Shown: positions 16,436 through 23,854 of the stretch, in pieces | Numbering within the stretch: the first letter of the stretch is position 1 | How the letters are laid out: each line of letters begins with the position of its first letter | Source: Paracoccus haematequi | GTDB taxonomy: Bacteria; Pseudomonadota; Alphaproteobacteria; Rhodobacterales; Rhodobacteraceae | Direction of reading: 5' to 3' | Assembly: GCF_900631945.1 (NCBI RefSeq) | Contig: NZ_UZWE01000072.1 | Location: 1-42,077 of the forward strand | Length of the DNA: 42,077 nt | The notes under the pieces: generated by a model | Told to the model about the DNA's origin: nothing | What the model saw: the letters and a program-made list of their open reading frames with translations, nothing else | Databases searched by the model: none | Position numbers and translations under genes: made by a program

Positions 16436-18721
16436 CTATGCCTGGAACGTCATCTGCGGGACGCGGACCAGGACCAGATCGCGGGTCCAGTCGGTCCAGC
16501 CGCTGCCGTTCGGAAAGCCGTCGGCATCGCGCCAGTCGGCCCTGATGCGCAGTGTCGCGACCTCGGGGGCGAAGCGGGGAAAGGTCCAGGTGCCCAGGTC
16601 GGTGCCCGCCTGGTCGCCCGCGACCGCGATGCGGTGCCGGTGGCGCAGCGCGCCGTCGGACCCAAGCGCCTCGGCCTGGATTTCCATCTGCGACAGGCGG
16701 TGCTGCGACAGGGGCAGACCGACCGCACGGAACCGCACGGCGCGCATCTCGACCAGTTCGCGGCCCAGGGCGATGGTGGTGTCGGTGGTCTCGCGCCAGT
16801 CGCCCTGCACAAATCCGCGCCCCGGCATAAGCGCGGTCAGGCGATAGACCAGGGCGGCCACGGTGGGATCGGCGATGGCGTAATCGCGCTCGATCAGCGG
16901 CTGGTCGGCGGACAGGGCGATGCGTTCGTCGATGCGGACGCCGTTCGCGGCATCGTCATAGCGGATTTCCAGGAAAGCCATCGTCACCTCGGCCCAGGGC
17001 AGGGCGGCGAAGAAGGTGGCGCGGCGGCGATGCGGCAGGGGATCGGGCAGGGTGATGCGCAACCCGGTCTCGGCGCGCCAGTCCAGGGCAACCGGCCCGC
17101 CCTGCGGCATCGGGCGTTCGAATTGCAGCCGGTATTCGAACCGCTGCGGATCGTCGCCATGGCCGCGAAAGGTCCATTCGGATTCGGGGCTGTCCGGGGT
17201 CAGGGCCAGCATGTCGCGCTGCGTTTCCTCGGTCCCCTCCGTCCGGCGCAGGTCCACGGTGACTTGCGGGAACTGCGCGAAGGGAAATCCCGGCGCGACG
17301 CCGATCACCGGCTGGCGCAGGCGATAGGGACCATCCACGCGCGGATCCACGATCAGTTCCCCGGCGCGGCCTTCGACCCAGGGGCCGGTTTCGCCGGGCC
17401 GCTGCCCGAAATCGGACGCCGGGTCGTAATGGCAGCGCAGTCGATAGCGATAGGGGTCTGTCAACAGCGCGGGGTCCGCGTCCAGCAGGTTGACCGCGTA
17501 AAGCTGGCGGTCCGTGGCGTCGTGAAAGACGAAGGTTTCGGGATGCAGGTCGCCCGCGCCGCCGGGATCGGGCAGGGCGATCTCGACCTCGACCGCGAAC
17601 AGGCCGTCGCTGGCGAAGCGGTCCATGACGCCCAACCGGACCTCGCGGCGCGGGATCGAGGCGATGTTGACGCCGCCGATCAGCCGGTCGCGCAGGGCGG
17701 GCCAGTCCGGGCGTTCCTGTCCGTCCCCGTCCACCCGGCGGGCGAACAACTCGTGCCCAAGCGTCGCCTGGAACACCAGGTCGCGGCGGCGGACGGTGGT
17801 GCGGTTCAGCACCGCGTCGATCTGGCGCACGTCGCTGTCGCGCCGGGACTTCAGCTTGAAGGACACGCCGGGTATCAGCGTGTCGAACAGATCCGTCACC
17901 GTCCCGGCGATGGAATCGACCAGGGTCGGGGCGGGCGGGGGCGTCGTGCCATAGGCGGGATCGAAATAGCTGTCGGTGATCCAGTCCAGCACCGCGCGTT
18001 CGGCCGCCGCCGCGTCATCCGCCGCCTGTCCGTCCATGATGAGGGTATCGACCCGCACACCCGCATTGGACAGCGCGTCGCGGGTCTGGGCGGCGATGTC
18101 GGCGCGGACATACCAGACATTGGCCCGGAACCGCGCGTCAAGTTCGCGTTCCAGCCGCGACAGGTCGCCCGACACGCTGACCCGATAGGCCGGGTGCAGC
18201 CCCGACAGCGCCATGCGATAGACGACAAGCGCGGGCAGAGTGGGATCGCCGACGCCCGCCTCGACAAAGGCGGCGGCGGCGTTGAGCGCGATCTGGAAGG
18301 TCGCGGTGTTGTTTCCCGCCATCGACGGGCGGGCGCTGCCCAGCACCGTGACCTCGAACGGGGTGCCGGGCGTGGCGCCGCCACCCTGGCCCAGCAGGGT
18401 CAGTTCCACCTGCCCGTCGTCGAACAGCGGCAGGGACAGGCGCACGGGCCGCCCCAGCTCGTCCGAGAGGCGCTGCGCGATCCGCCGTTGCGCCAAGTCA
18501 GGCACCGCCAGTTCGGTGGCCAGCGACAGGAACCCGCCCGCCACCGCCGCACCGTCCGGCCCGTCGCCCAGGTATCGCATCAGCCCGAAGGCCGGGTCGC
18601 CGTTCGGCCCGTCCGCCAGCACCGGGGCGGCGGGCAGGATGTGGAACAGGCCCGCGTCCTGGTGGTCGGCAAAAACCGGATGGCCTTCGATCAGCCGTAT
18701 CGGTGGGGCAAAGGACAGCAT
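16436..18721 (-). CDS. Large beta-rich paralogue (761 aa; second gene of the operon)
   Basis: The opening MLSFAPPIRLIEGHPVFADH leads to LFHILPAAPVLADGPNG and GGFLSLATEL, matching the shared N-terminal module. VVYRMALSGLHPAYRVSVSG and GVRVDTLIMDG follow, as in the sister proteins. After VSFKLKSRRDSDVRQ come C-terminal sandwich repeats, for example VTVDLRRTEG, FLEIRYDDAANGV and MEIQAEALGSDG. There is no signal peptide, TM helix or active-site motif. The start has GAGG about 9 bases upstream and lies 16 bases after the 745-aa gene. The conserved gene order and similar size argue for a multi-subunit assembly made from related chains. I cannot assign a known family. Confidence 0.85.
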   Translation of the reverse strand: MLSFAPPIRLIEGHPVFADHQDAGLFHILPAAPVLADGPNGDPAFGLMRYLGDGPDGAAVAGGFLSLATELAVPDLAQRRIAQRLSDELGRPVRLSLPLFDDGQVELTLLGQGGGATPGTPFEVTVLGSARPSMAGNNTATFQIALNAAAAFVEAGVGDPTLPALVVYRMALSGLHPAYRVSVSGDLSRLERELDARFRANVWYVRADIAAQTRDALSNAGVRVDTLIMDGQAADDAAAAERAVLDWITDSYFDPAYGTTPPPAPTLVDSIAGTVTDLFDTLIPGVSFKLKSRRDSDVRQIDAVLNRTTVRRRDLVFQATLGHELFARRVDGDGQERPDWPALRDRLIGGVNIASIPRREVRLGVMDRFASDGLFAVEVEIALPDPGGAGDLHPETFVFHDATDRQLYAVNLLDADPALLTDPYRYRLRCHYDPASDFGQRPGETGPWVEGRAGELIVDPRVDGPYRLRQPVIGVAPGFPFAQFPQVTVDLRRTEGTEETQRDMLALTPDSPESEWTFRGHGDDPQRFEYRLQFERPMPQGGPVALDWRAETGLRITLPDPLPHRRRATFFAALPWAEVTMAFLEIRYDDAANGVRIDERIALSADQPLIERDYAIADPTVAALVYRLTALMPGRGFVQGDWRETTDTTIALGRELVEMRAVRFRAVGLPLSQHRLSQMEIQAEALGSDGALRHRHRIAVAGDQAGTDLGTWTFPRFAPEVATLRIRADWRDADGFPNGSGWTDWTRDLVLVRVPQMTFQA

Positions 18722-18737
18722 CGCGCCCGCCCTCGCA

Positions 18738-20975
18738 TCAAGGGGCTGGCGGTTCGACGAACAGCCAGTCCTCGGGGTTGGTGAAGCTGGCGGTCCTGTC
18801 CTGCCCCGCGATCCGTTCGCCCGAAGCCAGGAAGTAATCCGCGCGATAGGTGTAATCCAGCTTGGCGGGATCCGCCAAGGCGACCGTCCAGACCGAGCTT
18901 TCGCCCGGCCCGCGCAGCACCGCGCCGTGCATGTCGGTCACGTCGTTGGCCGGATCGTCATAGCGCAACGTCACCGCCACGCGCCGAACCTCGGTCCCCA
19001 GGGCCACGTCCTCGCCCGAGATGGTCAGCCTATAGACCCCGCCCGGCGCGTTGCCGACGACCACCGGCACGCCGGTCGCGTCGATGGTGCGCACCGGCAG
19101 GCTGCGGGCCGCGCCGGACTTGAACAGATGCGTTTCCGCCACCGACACGGCGCGTTTCGCCGGATCCTTCAGGGGCGCGATGAAGGTCTTGATCTTGCCC
19201 ACATCGTCGGGCGCGAAGAACAGCGACTGCTGGCTGCGCACATCGTTCGCCGCGTCCTCGTAGGTCAGCGACACCAGGATGCCGCTGAGTTCGTTCCAGT
19301 CGGCGGAAGGCACCACGTCCAGGCGCAACTCATCCTCGAACGGGGTCGAGACCTTGATGTTCGTGGTCCCCGCAGGCGCCTCCAGCCAGGGGGTCGAGAT
19401 CTTCTGCGTCGGAAAGACATGGGTGATGCGATAGCGGAAGGGCTTGACCTCGGGCGAATAGACAGGGCGCTGGATCTGGACCTGCGGTGCGTCCTTGGTC
19501 AGGCTGCGTTCCTCGGTGAAGGGGGTGACGCCGTTCCTGCGGTCCTCATAGGCCAGTTCGATGTCGATGGATTGCAGGTCGCCGTCGAAGCCTGCGGCGG
19601 GGGCGGAAAAGGTCACGTCGATCTCGCCCGGATTGGCCACCGCGATCACCTGCGCGGGGGCGACGGATGTGGCGTTCAGCAGCCGCTGCTTCAGGACCGG
19701 GCCGTTGCGGTAATGCACCTCGGCCGTGACCTGGTATTCGTTGCTGCGGCCCTTGGCGGTGATGAATTTCTGCGGCTTGTTGTCGTCCTTGGTGAAGATG
19801 AAGCTTTCCGATTTCTGGATCCGCCGCCCGGTGTCGTCGGCGCTGTCATAGGACAGATCCACGACGATGGAATGGACGTAATCCTCGAACCGTTCGAAGT
19901 CGAAGCTGGTCGAGACATCGACCTCCAGCCGCTTGAAGAACGGATGGGCGATGGTGTCGACGATGATCAGGTAATCGGCGACATCGGCGGAAATGAAGGT
20001 GGGGTCGATGGTGGCGCTTGGGTTATATTGGCGCAGGATCACGTCGGATTGGGTCAGCACCAGGTCGAAGTTCTTCTCGAAATCCTCGTTGATGAATTCC
20101 AGCCATTCGCTTTGCAGCTGTTCGGGCGTCAGGATGCCGCCGACGTTCAGCCATTGTTCGTTGATGAACTTGTCCATCGCGCCCAAAGCGAAGTCGCGCA
20201 GGTCCGAGATCATGTCGTCGTCCATCTCGACCTCGGCGGAACCGGCGCGGATGTCCAGTTCGACCAGGGAATTCTCGCGCAGGAATTCGCTGTATCCGGT
20301 GCGCTTGCGGACCTCGGTGGTGGTGTCGCCGCCCCAGAAATCCTCGTCCACGACCTGCTGGGTGGTATAGGTGGCCACCACGTTGCGGACGCGCGCGGAA
20401 CTGATATGGGCCTCGATCACCACGGCGGGCAGGCGCACCTCGAATTCCAGGTTGTATTCGACTGCCGCGATGGCCCCGCCCTGACGCAGCACGTCGGCAA
20501 AGACCTGCGCGCCCTCGAAGGGCATGTCGGTGACGATGGATACGGTGTTGCGCCCGAACAGGGACGGCTTGCCCAGGTCGATATTGGTGACAAGCTGGCT
20601 GCCCGGACCCCTGGCGATGCGCAACGCGGCGGTGCCATTGGTGAAATTCACCGGTCGGATTTTCGGCGTGGGGACCGGCGCGCCCGGCGAAGGCGCCTCG
20701 GCCCGCAGGATCTTCTGCGCCTCGTTCAGGGCCTTGGGTCCGATGATGTCGGCGGGCGCGGTCAGGACGGTGGTCATGACCATGAAGCCGCCGCCCTGCT
20801 GCTTGCCCTCGATCGGCAGCCCGGCCTGATACAGCACGAACTGGAACTGGGGCGAGCCGTCGGGGTTGCGGGCAAGCTCTACGGTGTTGGGCAGGTAATA
20901 GAAGGTCTCTTTCGCCTCGTCGTCACGAAAGAAATCGACCCCCTCGATTGAAAATCCGTCGGTCAGCGACAGCAT
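18738..20975 (-). CDS. Large beta-rich paralogue (745 aa; first gene of the operon)
   Basis: This is the first gene of the 11-gene unit. The N-terminal module reads ETFYYLPNTVELARNPDG, then QFQFVLY, then GGGFMVMTT. VEYNLEFEVRLPAVVIEA and NSLVELDIRAG follow. The HPFFKRLEVDVSTSFDF segment precedes at least four strands with the repeat signature: IVVDLSYDSADD, IDIELAYEDRRNG, ILVSLTYEDAAND and VAVTLRYDDPAND. It is more acidic than its paralogues and lacks their Ala/Pro linker. There is no signal peptide or TM helix. The ATG at 20975 has AAGG directly against it, which is unusually close, so translation may be weak or start elsewhere. The upstream 385-base intergenic region must hold the operon promoter. 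Confidence 0.85.
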   Translation of the reverse strand: MLSLTDGFSIEGVDFFRDDEAKETFYYLPNTVELARNPDGSPQFQFVLYQAGLPIEGKQQGGGFMVMTTVLTAPADIIGPKALNEAQKILRAEAPSPGAPVPTPKIRPVNFTNGTAALRIARGPGSQLVTNIDLGKPSLFGRNTVSIVTDMPFEGAQVFADVLRQGGAIAAVEYNLEFEVRLPAVVIEAHISSARVRNVVATYTTQQVVDEDFWGGDTTTEVRKRTGYSEFLRENSLVELDIRAGSAEVEMDDDMISDLRDFALGAMDKFINEQWLNVGGILTPEQLQSEWLEFINEDFEKNFDLVLTQSDVILRQYNPSATIDPTFISADVADYLIIVDTIAHPFFKRLEVDVSTSFDFERFEDYVHSIVVDLSYDSADDTGRRIQKSESFIFTKDDNKPQKFITAKGRSNEYQVTAEVHYRNGPVLKQRLLNATSVAPAQVIAVANPGEIDVTFSAPAAGFDGDLQSIDIELAYEDRRNGVTPFTEERSLTKDAPQVQIQRPVYSPEVKPFRYRITHVFPTQKISTPWLEAPAGTTNIKVSTPFEDELRLDVVPSADWNELSGILVSLTYEDAANDVRSQQSLFFAPDDVGKIKTFIAPLKDPAKRAVSVAETHLFKSGAARSLPVRTIDATGVPVVVGNAPGGVYRLTISGEDVALGTEVRRVAVTLRYDDPANDVTDMHGAVLRGPGESSVWTVALADPAKLDYTYRADYFLASGERIAGQDRTASFTNPEDWLFVEPPAP

Positions 20976-21139
20976 CCTTGCGCACCCATGAAAGGTCAGG
21001 TGCCGCCGATGCGGTTCCTGACGTAAGACGAAATTGCGAAAAACAGGGATATTGCATATTTATTGACTCTGGCAGTGATGAAAGTAAAGCAATTCTTTTT
21101 GCATTATGTCGGTGTAATTGTTTTTGAATTGCAAAGCGC

Positions 21140-21155
21140 ATTTTGTTAACAAAAT
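21140..21155. promoter_or_regulatory. Perfect 16-bp AT-rich palindrome, candidate operator
   Basis: ATTTTGTTAACAAAAT is self-complementary over all 16 bases. It lies about 165 bases upstream of the 745-aa gene start and about 205 bases upstream of the first DUF2382 gene, in the only markedly AT-rich stretch of the window. It overlaps the weak plus-strand -10 candidate TAACAA. Symmetry of this kind suits a dimeric regulator or a nucleoid protein; no specific regulator can be named. Confidence 0.4.
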
Positions 21156-21289
21156 CGGCATCGGAAGTATTTCGCCAACACGCTTTTCGGCATCTTCATT
21201 TCAACGTGTTAACTGATTTTGCCTATCCCGGCAGCGGCAGGCGCGCTGCGGCGGGCCTTTGCCGATTGCGTCATCGCGACGATGTGAAC

Positions 21290-21314
21290 GGAACGCCGGG
21301 GGGCCGCGCCCGTT
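21290..21314 (+). promoter_or_regulatory. EcfG-type (general stress response) promoter candidate
   Basis: GGAAC at 21290-21294, a 16-base spacer, and CGTT at 21311-21314 match the known alphaproteobacterial EcfG consensus GGAAC-N16/17-CGTT exactly. It ends 46 bases before the ATG of the first DUF2382 gene, a normal promoter-to-start distance, and the downstream genes are of a stress-associated family. The match is direct; use by EcfG is inference and requires that the host has an EcfG/NepR/PhyR system, which some Rhodobacterales lack. Confidence 0.55.
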
Positions 21315-21360
21315 GGTCTTCACCTGGTCAGCCAGGGCCGCCCAACCAATCGGGGACCGA

Positions 21361-21783
21361 ATGACCGACGAACCCAAGCCCGACGTTCTTCCCCTGGTGG
21401 AAGAACGGGTCGCCCTGACCAAGCGGACCATCCCGACCGGCCGCGTGCGGGTCGAGACCCGAACCGAAACCGTCCAGCAGCACCTTCCCGCCCAGCTTTC
21501 CAGCGAAGAGGTCGAGGTGGTGCGGGTGCCGGTGAACCGTCGGGTGGATGCGATGCCCCCGACCACCACCGAGGGCGACCTGACCATCATCCCGGTGGTC
21601 GAGGAGCGGCTGGTCGTCACCCGCGAACTGTATCTTCGCGAGGAGGTCCATGTCCGCCGCATCCGGCGGCAAGAAACGGTCGAAATCCCGGTCGAGACGC
21701 GCCGGCAAACTGTTCGCATCGACCGTCTGTCCCCCGAAGGCCAAATCCAACCCAGCAGCAAGGACCATCACGATGACCTATGA
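21361..21783 (+). CDS. DUF2382 (YsnF/AvaK-type) stress protein, single-domain
   Basis: The 140-aa protein is almost entirely the DUF2382 domain: LPLVEERVALTKRTIPTGRV opens it, and IIPVVEERLVVTRELYLREE begins a second half with the same pattern. The domain is thus an internal duplication, with alternating charged strands. The family is linked to general and oxidative stress; its biochemical role is unknown. The start at ATG 21361 follows a GGGGA box and leaves the EcfG-like site upstream; an in-frame ATG at 21259 would bury that site and lacks a good ribosome binding site. The 3' end overlaps the next gene by 11 bases, so the two are co-translated. Confidence 0.85.
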   Translation: MTDEPKPDVLPLVEERVALTKRTIPTGRVRVETRTETVQQHLPAQLSSEEVEVVRVPVNRRVDAMPPTTTEGDLTIIPVVEERLVVTRELYLREEVHVRRIRRQETVEIPVETRRQTVRIDRLSPEGQIQPSSKDHHDDL

Positions 21784-22690
21784 CAACGATTTCGCCGCCA
21801 CGGGCGGAACCTCGGTGACCGCTCTGTTCGACAGCCGCGACGACGCGCAGCGCGCCGTGGACCGGCTGACGCAGGCGGGCATTCCCACAGCCCGCATCAG
21901 GCTGGTCTCGGGCGGGTCGGACGCCGCGACCGCAACCCCCTCGCGCGACGAGGACAAGAGTTTCTGGGACAGTCTCAGCGATTTCTTCTTCCCGGACGAG
22001 GACCGCTATGCCTATGCCGAGGGGCTGTCGCGCGGCGGATATCTGGTGACTGTGACGGGGCTTGAGGCCGCGCAATACGACACCGCCCTGGACATCCTGG
22101 ACGATGAAGGCAGCGTCGATCTGGACGAGCGCACGGAAAGCTGGCGGTCGGAAGGCTGGGGCGGGTACGAAGGCAGCGACTATGCCATTCCGGCGGCCGG
22201 GGCCGGGACGCTGGCAAGCGGCCGCGCCACGGACGATCTGGACGCGCAGACCGAATACGGCGCGCATTCGGACCAGCGGGGCATCGGCTCGGACGACGAA
22301 ACGATCCCGGTCGTCCAGGAACGCCTGCGCATCGGCAAGCGCGACACCAGCCACGGCCGTGTCCGCGTCCGCGCCTATACGGTCGAGGAGCCGGTGAGCG
22401 AAAGCGTCGACCTGCGCGAGGAACGGGTGGACATCGAACGCCGTCCCGTGGACCGCGCCGTCAGCAGCGCCGACGCCGCCTTCCAGGACCGCACCCTGGA
22501 GGCCGAGGAATACCGCGAGGAAGCCGTCGTCCAGAAGGAAGCCCGCGTGGTCGAGGAAATCGGCCTGCGCAAGACCAGCGACACGCATCGCGAGACCGTT
22601 TCGGACACCGTGCGCCATACCGAGGTCGAGATCGAGGATGACCGCGACGGCACCGGCACGATCCGCCGCGACCCCGACCGGACCCTGTAA
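21773..22690 (+). CDS. YsnF-type stress protein: 17M-like N-domain plus DUF2382
   Basis: The 305-aa protein has an N-terminal domain like the general stress protein 17M/YflT domain (SVTALFDSRDDAQRAVDRLT, then IRLVSGG, about residues 13-120). An acidic, Gly-rich linker follows. The C-terminal DUF2382 domain begins near TIPVVQERLRIGKRDTSHGR and continues to TVRHTEVEI. ATG 21773 has AAGGA 8 bases upstream, inside the preceding gene. No signal peptide is present. It is the second gene of a two-gene stress operon that ends at a terminator at 22700-22723. The role is probably protection under stress; the mechanism is not known for the family. Confidence 0.88.
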   Translation: MTYDNDFAATGGTSVTALFDSRDDAQRAVDRLTQAGIPTARIRLVSGGSDAATATPSRDEDKSFWDSLSDFFFPDEDRYAYAEGLSRGGYLVTVTGLEAAQYDTALDILDDEGSVDLDERTESWRSEGWGGYEGSDYAIPAAGAGTLASGRATDDLDAQTEYGAHSDQRGIGSDDETIPVVQERLRIGKRDTSHGRVRVRAYTVEEPVSESVDLREERVDIERRPVDRAVSSADAAFQDRTLEAEEYREEAVVQKEARVVEEIGLRKTSDTHRETVSDTVRHTEVEIEDDRDGTGTIRRDPDRTL

Positions 22691-22699
22691 GATCGAAGG

Positions 22700-22723
22700 C
22701 GGCGCCCCCAGGGGCGCCGTTTT
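22700..22723. terminator. Intrinsic terminator after the stress operon
   Basis: A 9-bp GC stem (CGGCGCCCC at 22700-22708 with GGGGCGCCG at 22711-22719) is followed by TTTT. It lies between the plus-strand DUF2382 genes and the convergent isomerase gene, whose stop codon is at 22727. It terminates the plus-strand transcript; there is no matching A-tract for the other direction. The perfect pairing forces a very short loop, so the top pairs probably open. Confidence 0.75.
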
Positions 22724-22726
22724 CCC

Positions 22727-23788
22727 TCAAGCGCGCAGCCGCGCGCGGCGCAGCCCCGCAAGATCGGCGCTGCCGGTGCAGAAGCAGGCGGTGCGCAACT
22801 GCCGCAGCACGATGTCCAACTGCCGTTCCAAAGCCTGCGGCCCGTCCAGGGCCGAGGCCAGCACCGCCCCCGCCAGCGAGACCATATCCGCGCCCAGCCG
22901 GATCGCCCGCGCCGCGTCCAGTCCGGTGACGATGCCGCCCGATCCGATGATCGTCGCATCCGGGGCGGCCGCCCGTGCGGCGCGGATCGCCTCGGCGGTC
23001 GGGATGCCCCATCCCGCGAAACAGGCCGCGACCTGGGCTGCGGCGGGATCGGGCGCCCGCGCGGCCTCGACCCGCGCCCAGTCGGTGCCGCCCGCGCCCG
23101 CCACGTCGAAGATCGCGACGCCCTCGGCCGCCAGGCGGGCGACGACGCTTGCGGACAGGCCCATGCCGACCTCTTTCACGACGACCGGCACCGGCAGGTC
23201 GCGGGCCAGGGCGCCGATCCGGGCGGCCAGCCCGCGCCAGTCGCGGTCGCCCTCGGGCTGGACGGCCTCTTGCAAGGGGTTCAGGTGCAGGATCAGGGCG
23301 GATGCGCCGATGGCCTCGATCGCGCGCAGAGCCTGATCGCGGCCGAAGCCCCGGTTCAACTGCGCCGCGCCGAAATTGGCCAGGATCGGGATGTCGGGCG
23401 CCAGTTGCCGCAGCGCGCCGTCCAGACCCGCCGCCGCGCCGCCTTCGATCATCACCCGCTGCGAGCCGACCGCCAACGGCAGGCGCAGGTGCTGGCAGAC
23501 CTGCGCCAGCGTTCGGTTAATCGCGCCGGCGCGGGCAGGCCCCCCGGTCATCGACCCGATCATCACGGGGGCGTCAATGGCGTATCCCAGAAATTCGGTG
23601 GACAAATCGACATCGTGCCATGAAACTTCGGGCAGGGCGACGTGTTCGAACAGGACCGTTTCCAGTCCGGTCGTCACCGCTGCGCCCGCTTGTCCCGCAA
23701 GCACCACGTCCAGATGCTGTTCCTTCCGAGAGGTGAGTGTGAGATCAGAATCATCGTCTTGTCCAAGCGACGGATCGGGGTGGGTCAT
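22727..23788 (-). CDS. fni: Type 2 isopentenyl diphosphate isomerase (FMN-dependent)
   Basis: The 353-aa enzyme interconverts IPP and DMAPP, feeding the adjacent GGPP synthase. Visible family features are RKEQH at 21-25, the flavin/substrate loop GSMTGG (78-83), VGSQR (107-111), LNPLQEAVQPEGD (169-181) and a C-terminal phosphate-binding region, DVAGAGGTDW then GSGGIVTG. The length is normal for the type 2 family. ATG 23788 was chosen because AAGGG lies 10 bases upstream; longer frames run into crtE on the other strand. It is divergent from crtE across 66 bases. The symbol idi (type 2) is used for the same gene in carotenoid clusters. Its C-terminal end is convergent with the stress operon. 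Confidence 0.93.
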   Translation of the reverse strand: MTHPDPSLGQDDDSDLTLTSRKEQHLDVVLAGQAGAAVTTGLETVLFEHVALPEVSWHDVDLSTEFLGYAIDAPVMIGSMTGGPARAGAINRTLAQVCQHLRLPLAVGSQRVMIEGGAAAGLDGALRQLAPDIPILANFGAAQLNRGFGRDQALRAIEAIGASALILHLNPLQEAVQPEGDRDWRGLAARIGALARDLPVPVVVKEVGMGLSASVVARLAAEGVAIFDVAGAGGTDWARVEAARAPDPAAAQVAACFAGWGIPTAEAIRAARAAAPDATIIGSGGIVTGLDAARAIRLGADMVSLAGAVLASALDGPQALERQLDIVLRQLRTACFCTGSADLAGLRRARLRA

Positions 23789-23854
23789 GCCTGTCAGCCC
23801 TTGTCGGTTCGCGACGGCCCGGTTCGGGCGCCGCACGCGGTGAACGACAGTCTC
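23789..23854. promoter_or_regulatory. Short divergent spacer between isomerase and crtE
   Basis: This 66-base interval must hold the promoters or leaders of both genes, unless crtE is transcribed from inside the isomerase gene. I see no convincing -35/-10 pair in either direction and no ribosome binding site for crtE. Confidence 0.35.

Larger units (their letters stand above)
20976..21360. other. Divergent intergenic region with an AT-rich core
   Basis: This 385-base non-coding stretch lies between the minus-strand operon and the plus-strand stress genes. About 21040-21165 is visibly AT-rich against the GC-rich flanks. It contains several GCAA/TTGC half-sites and a 16-bp palindrome. Possible minus-strand -10 for the operon: CATAAT (complement of 21103-21108), with only a poor -35. 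A possible plus-strand pair is TTGAAT at 21124-21129 and TAACAA at 21147-21152, spacing 17. Neither is strong. The GC-rich part nearer the stress genes carries the EcfG-like site listed separately. Confidence 0.6.

Noticed and set aside
12993..16847. Plus-strand open frame of about 1280 codons
   Set aside because: Same reason: it spans three well-supported minus-strand genes, crosses their boundaries and encodes low-complexity sequence.
21063..21088. TTGACT at 21063-21068 as the main promoter of the stress genes
   Set aside because: No acceptable -10 lies 16-18 bases downstream, and the start codon is almost 300 bases away.
23840..23854. GTG 23840 as the crtE start
   Set aside because: Not excluded, but there is no ribosome binding site; ATG 23855 was preferred without strong evidence.
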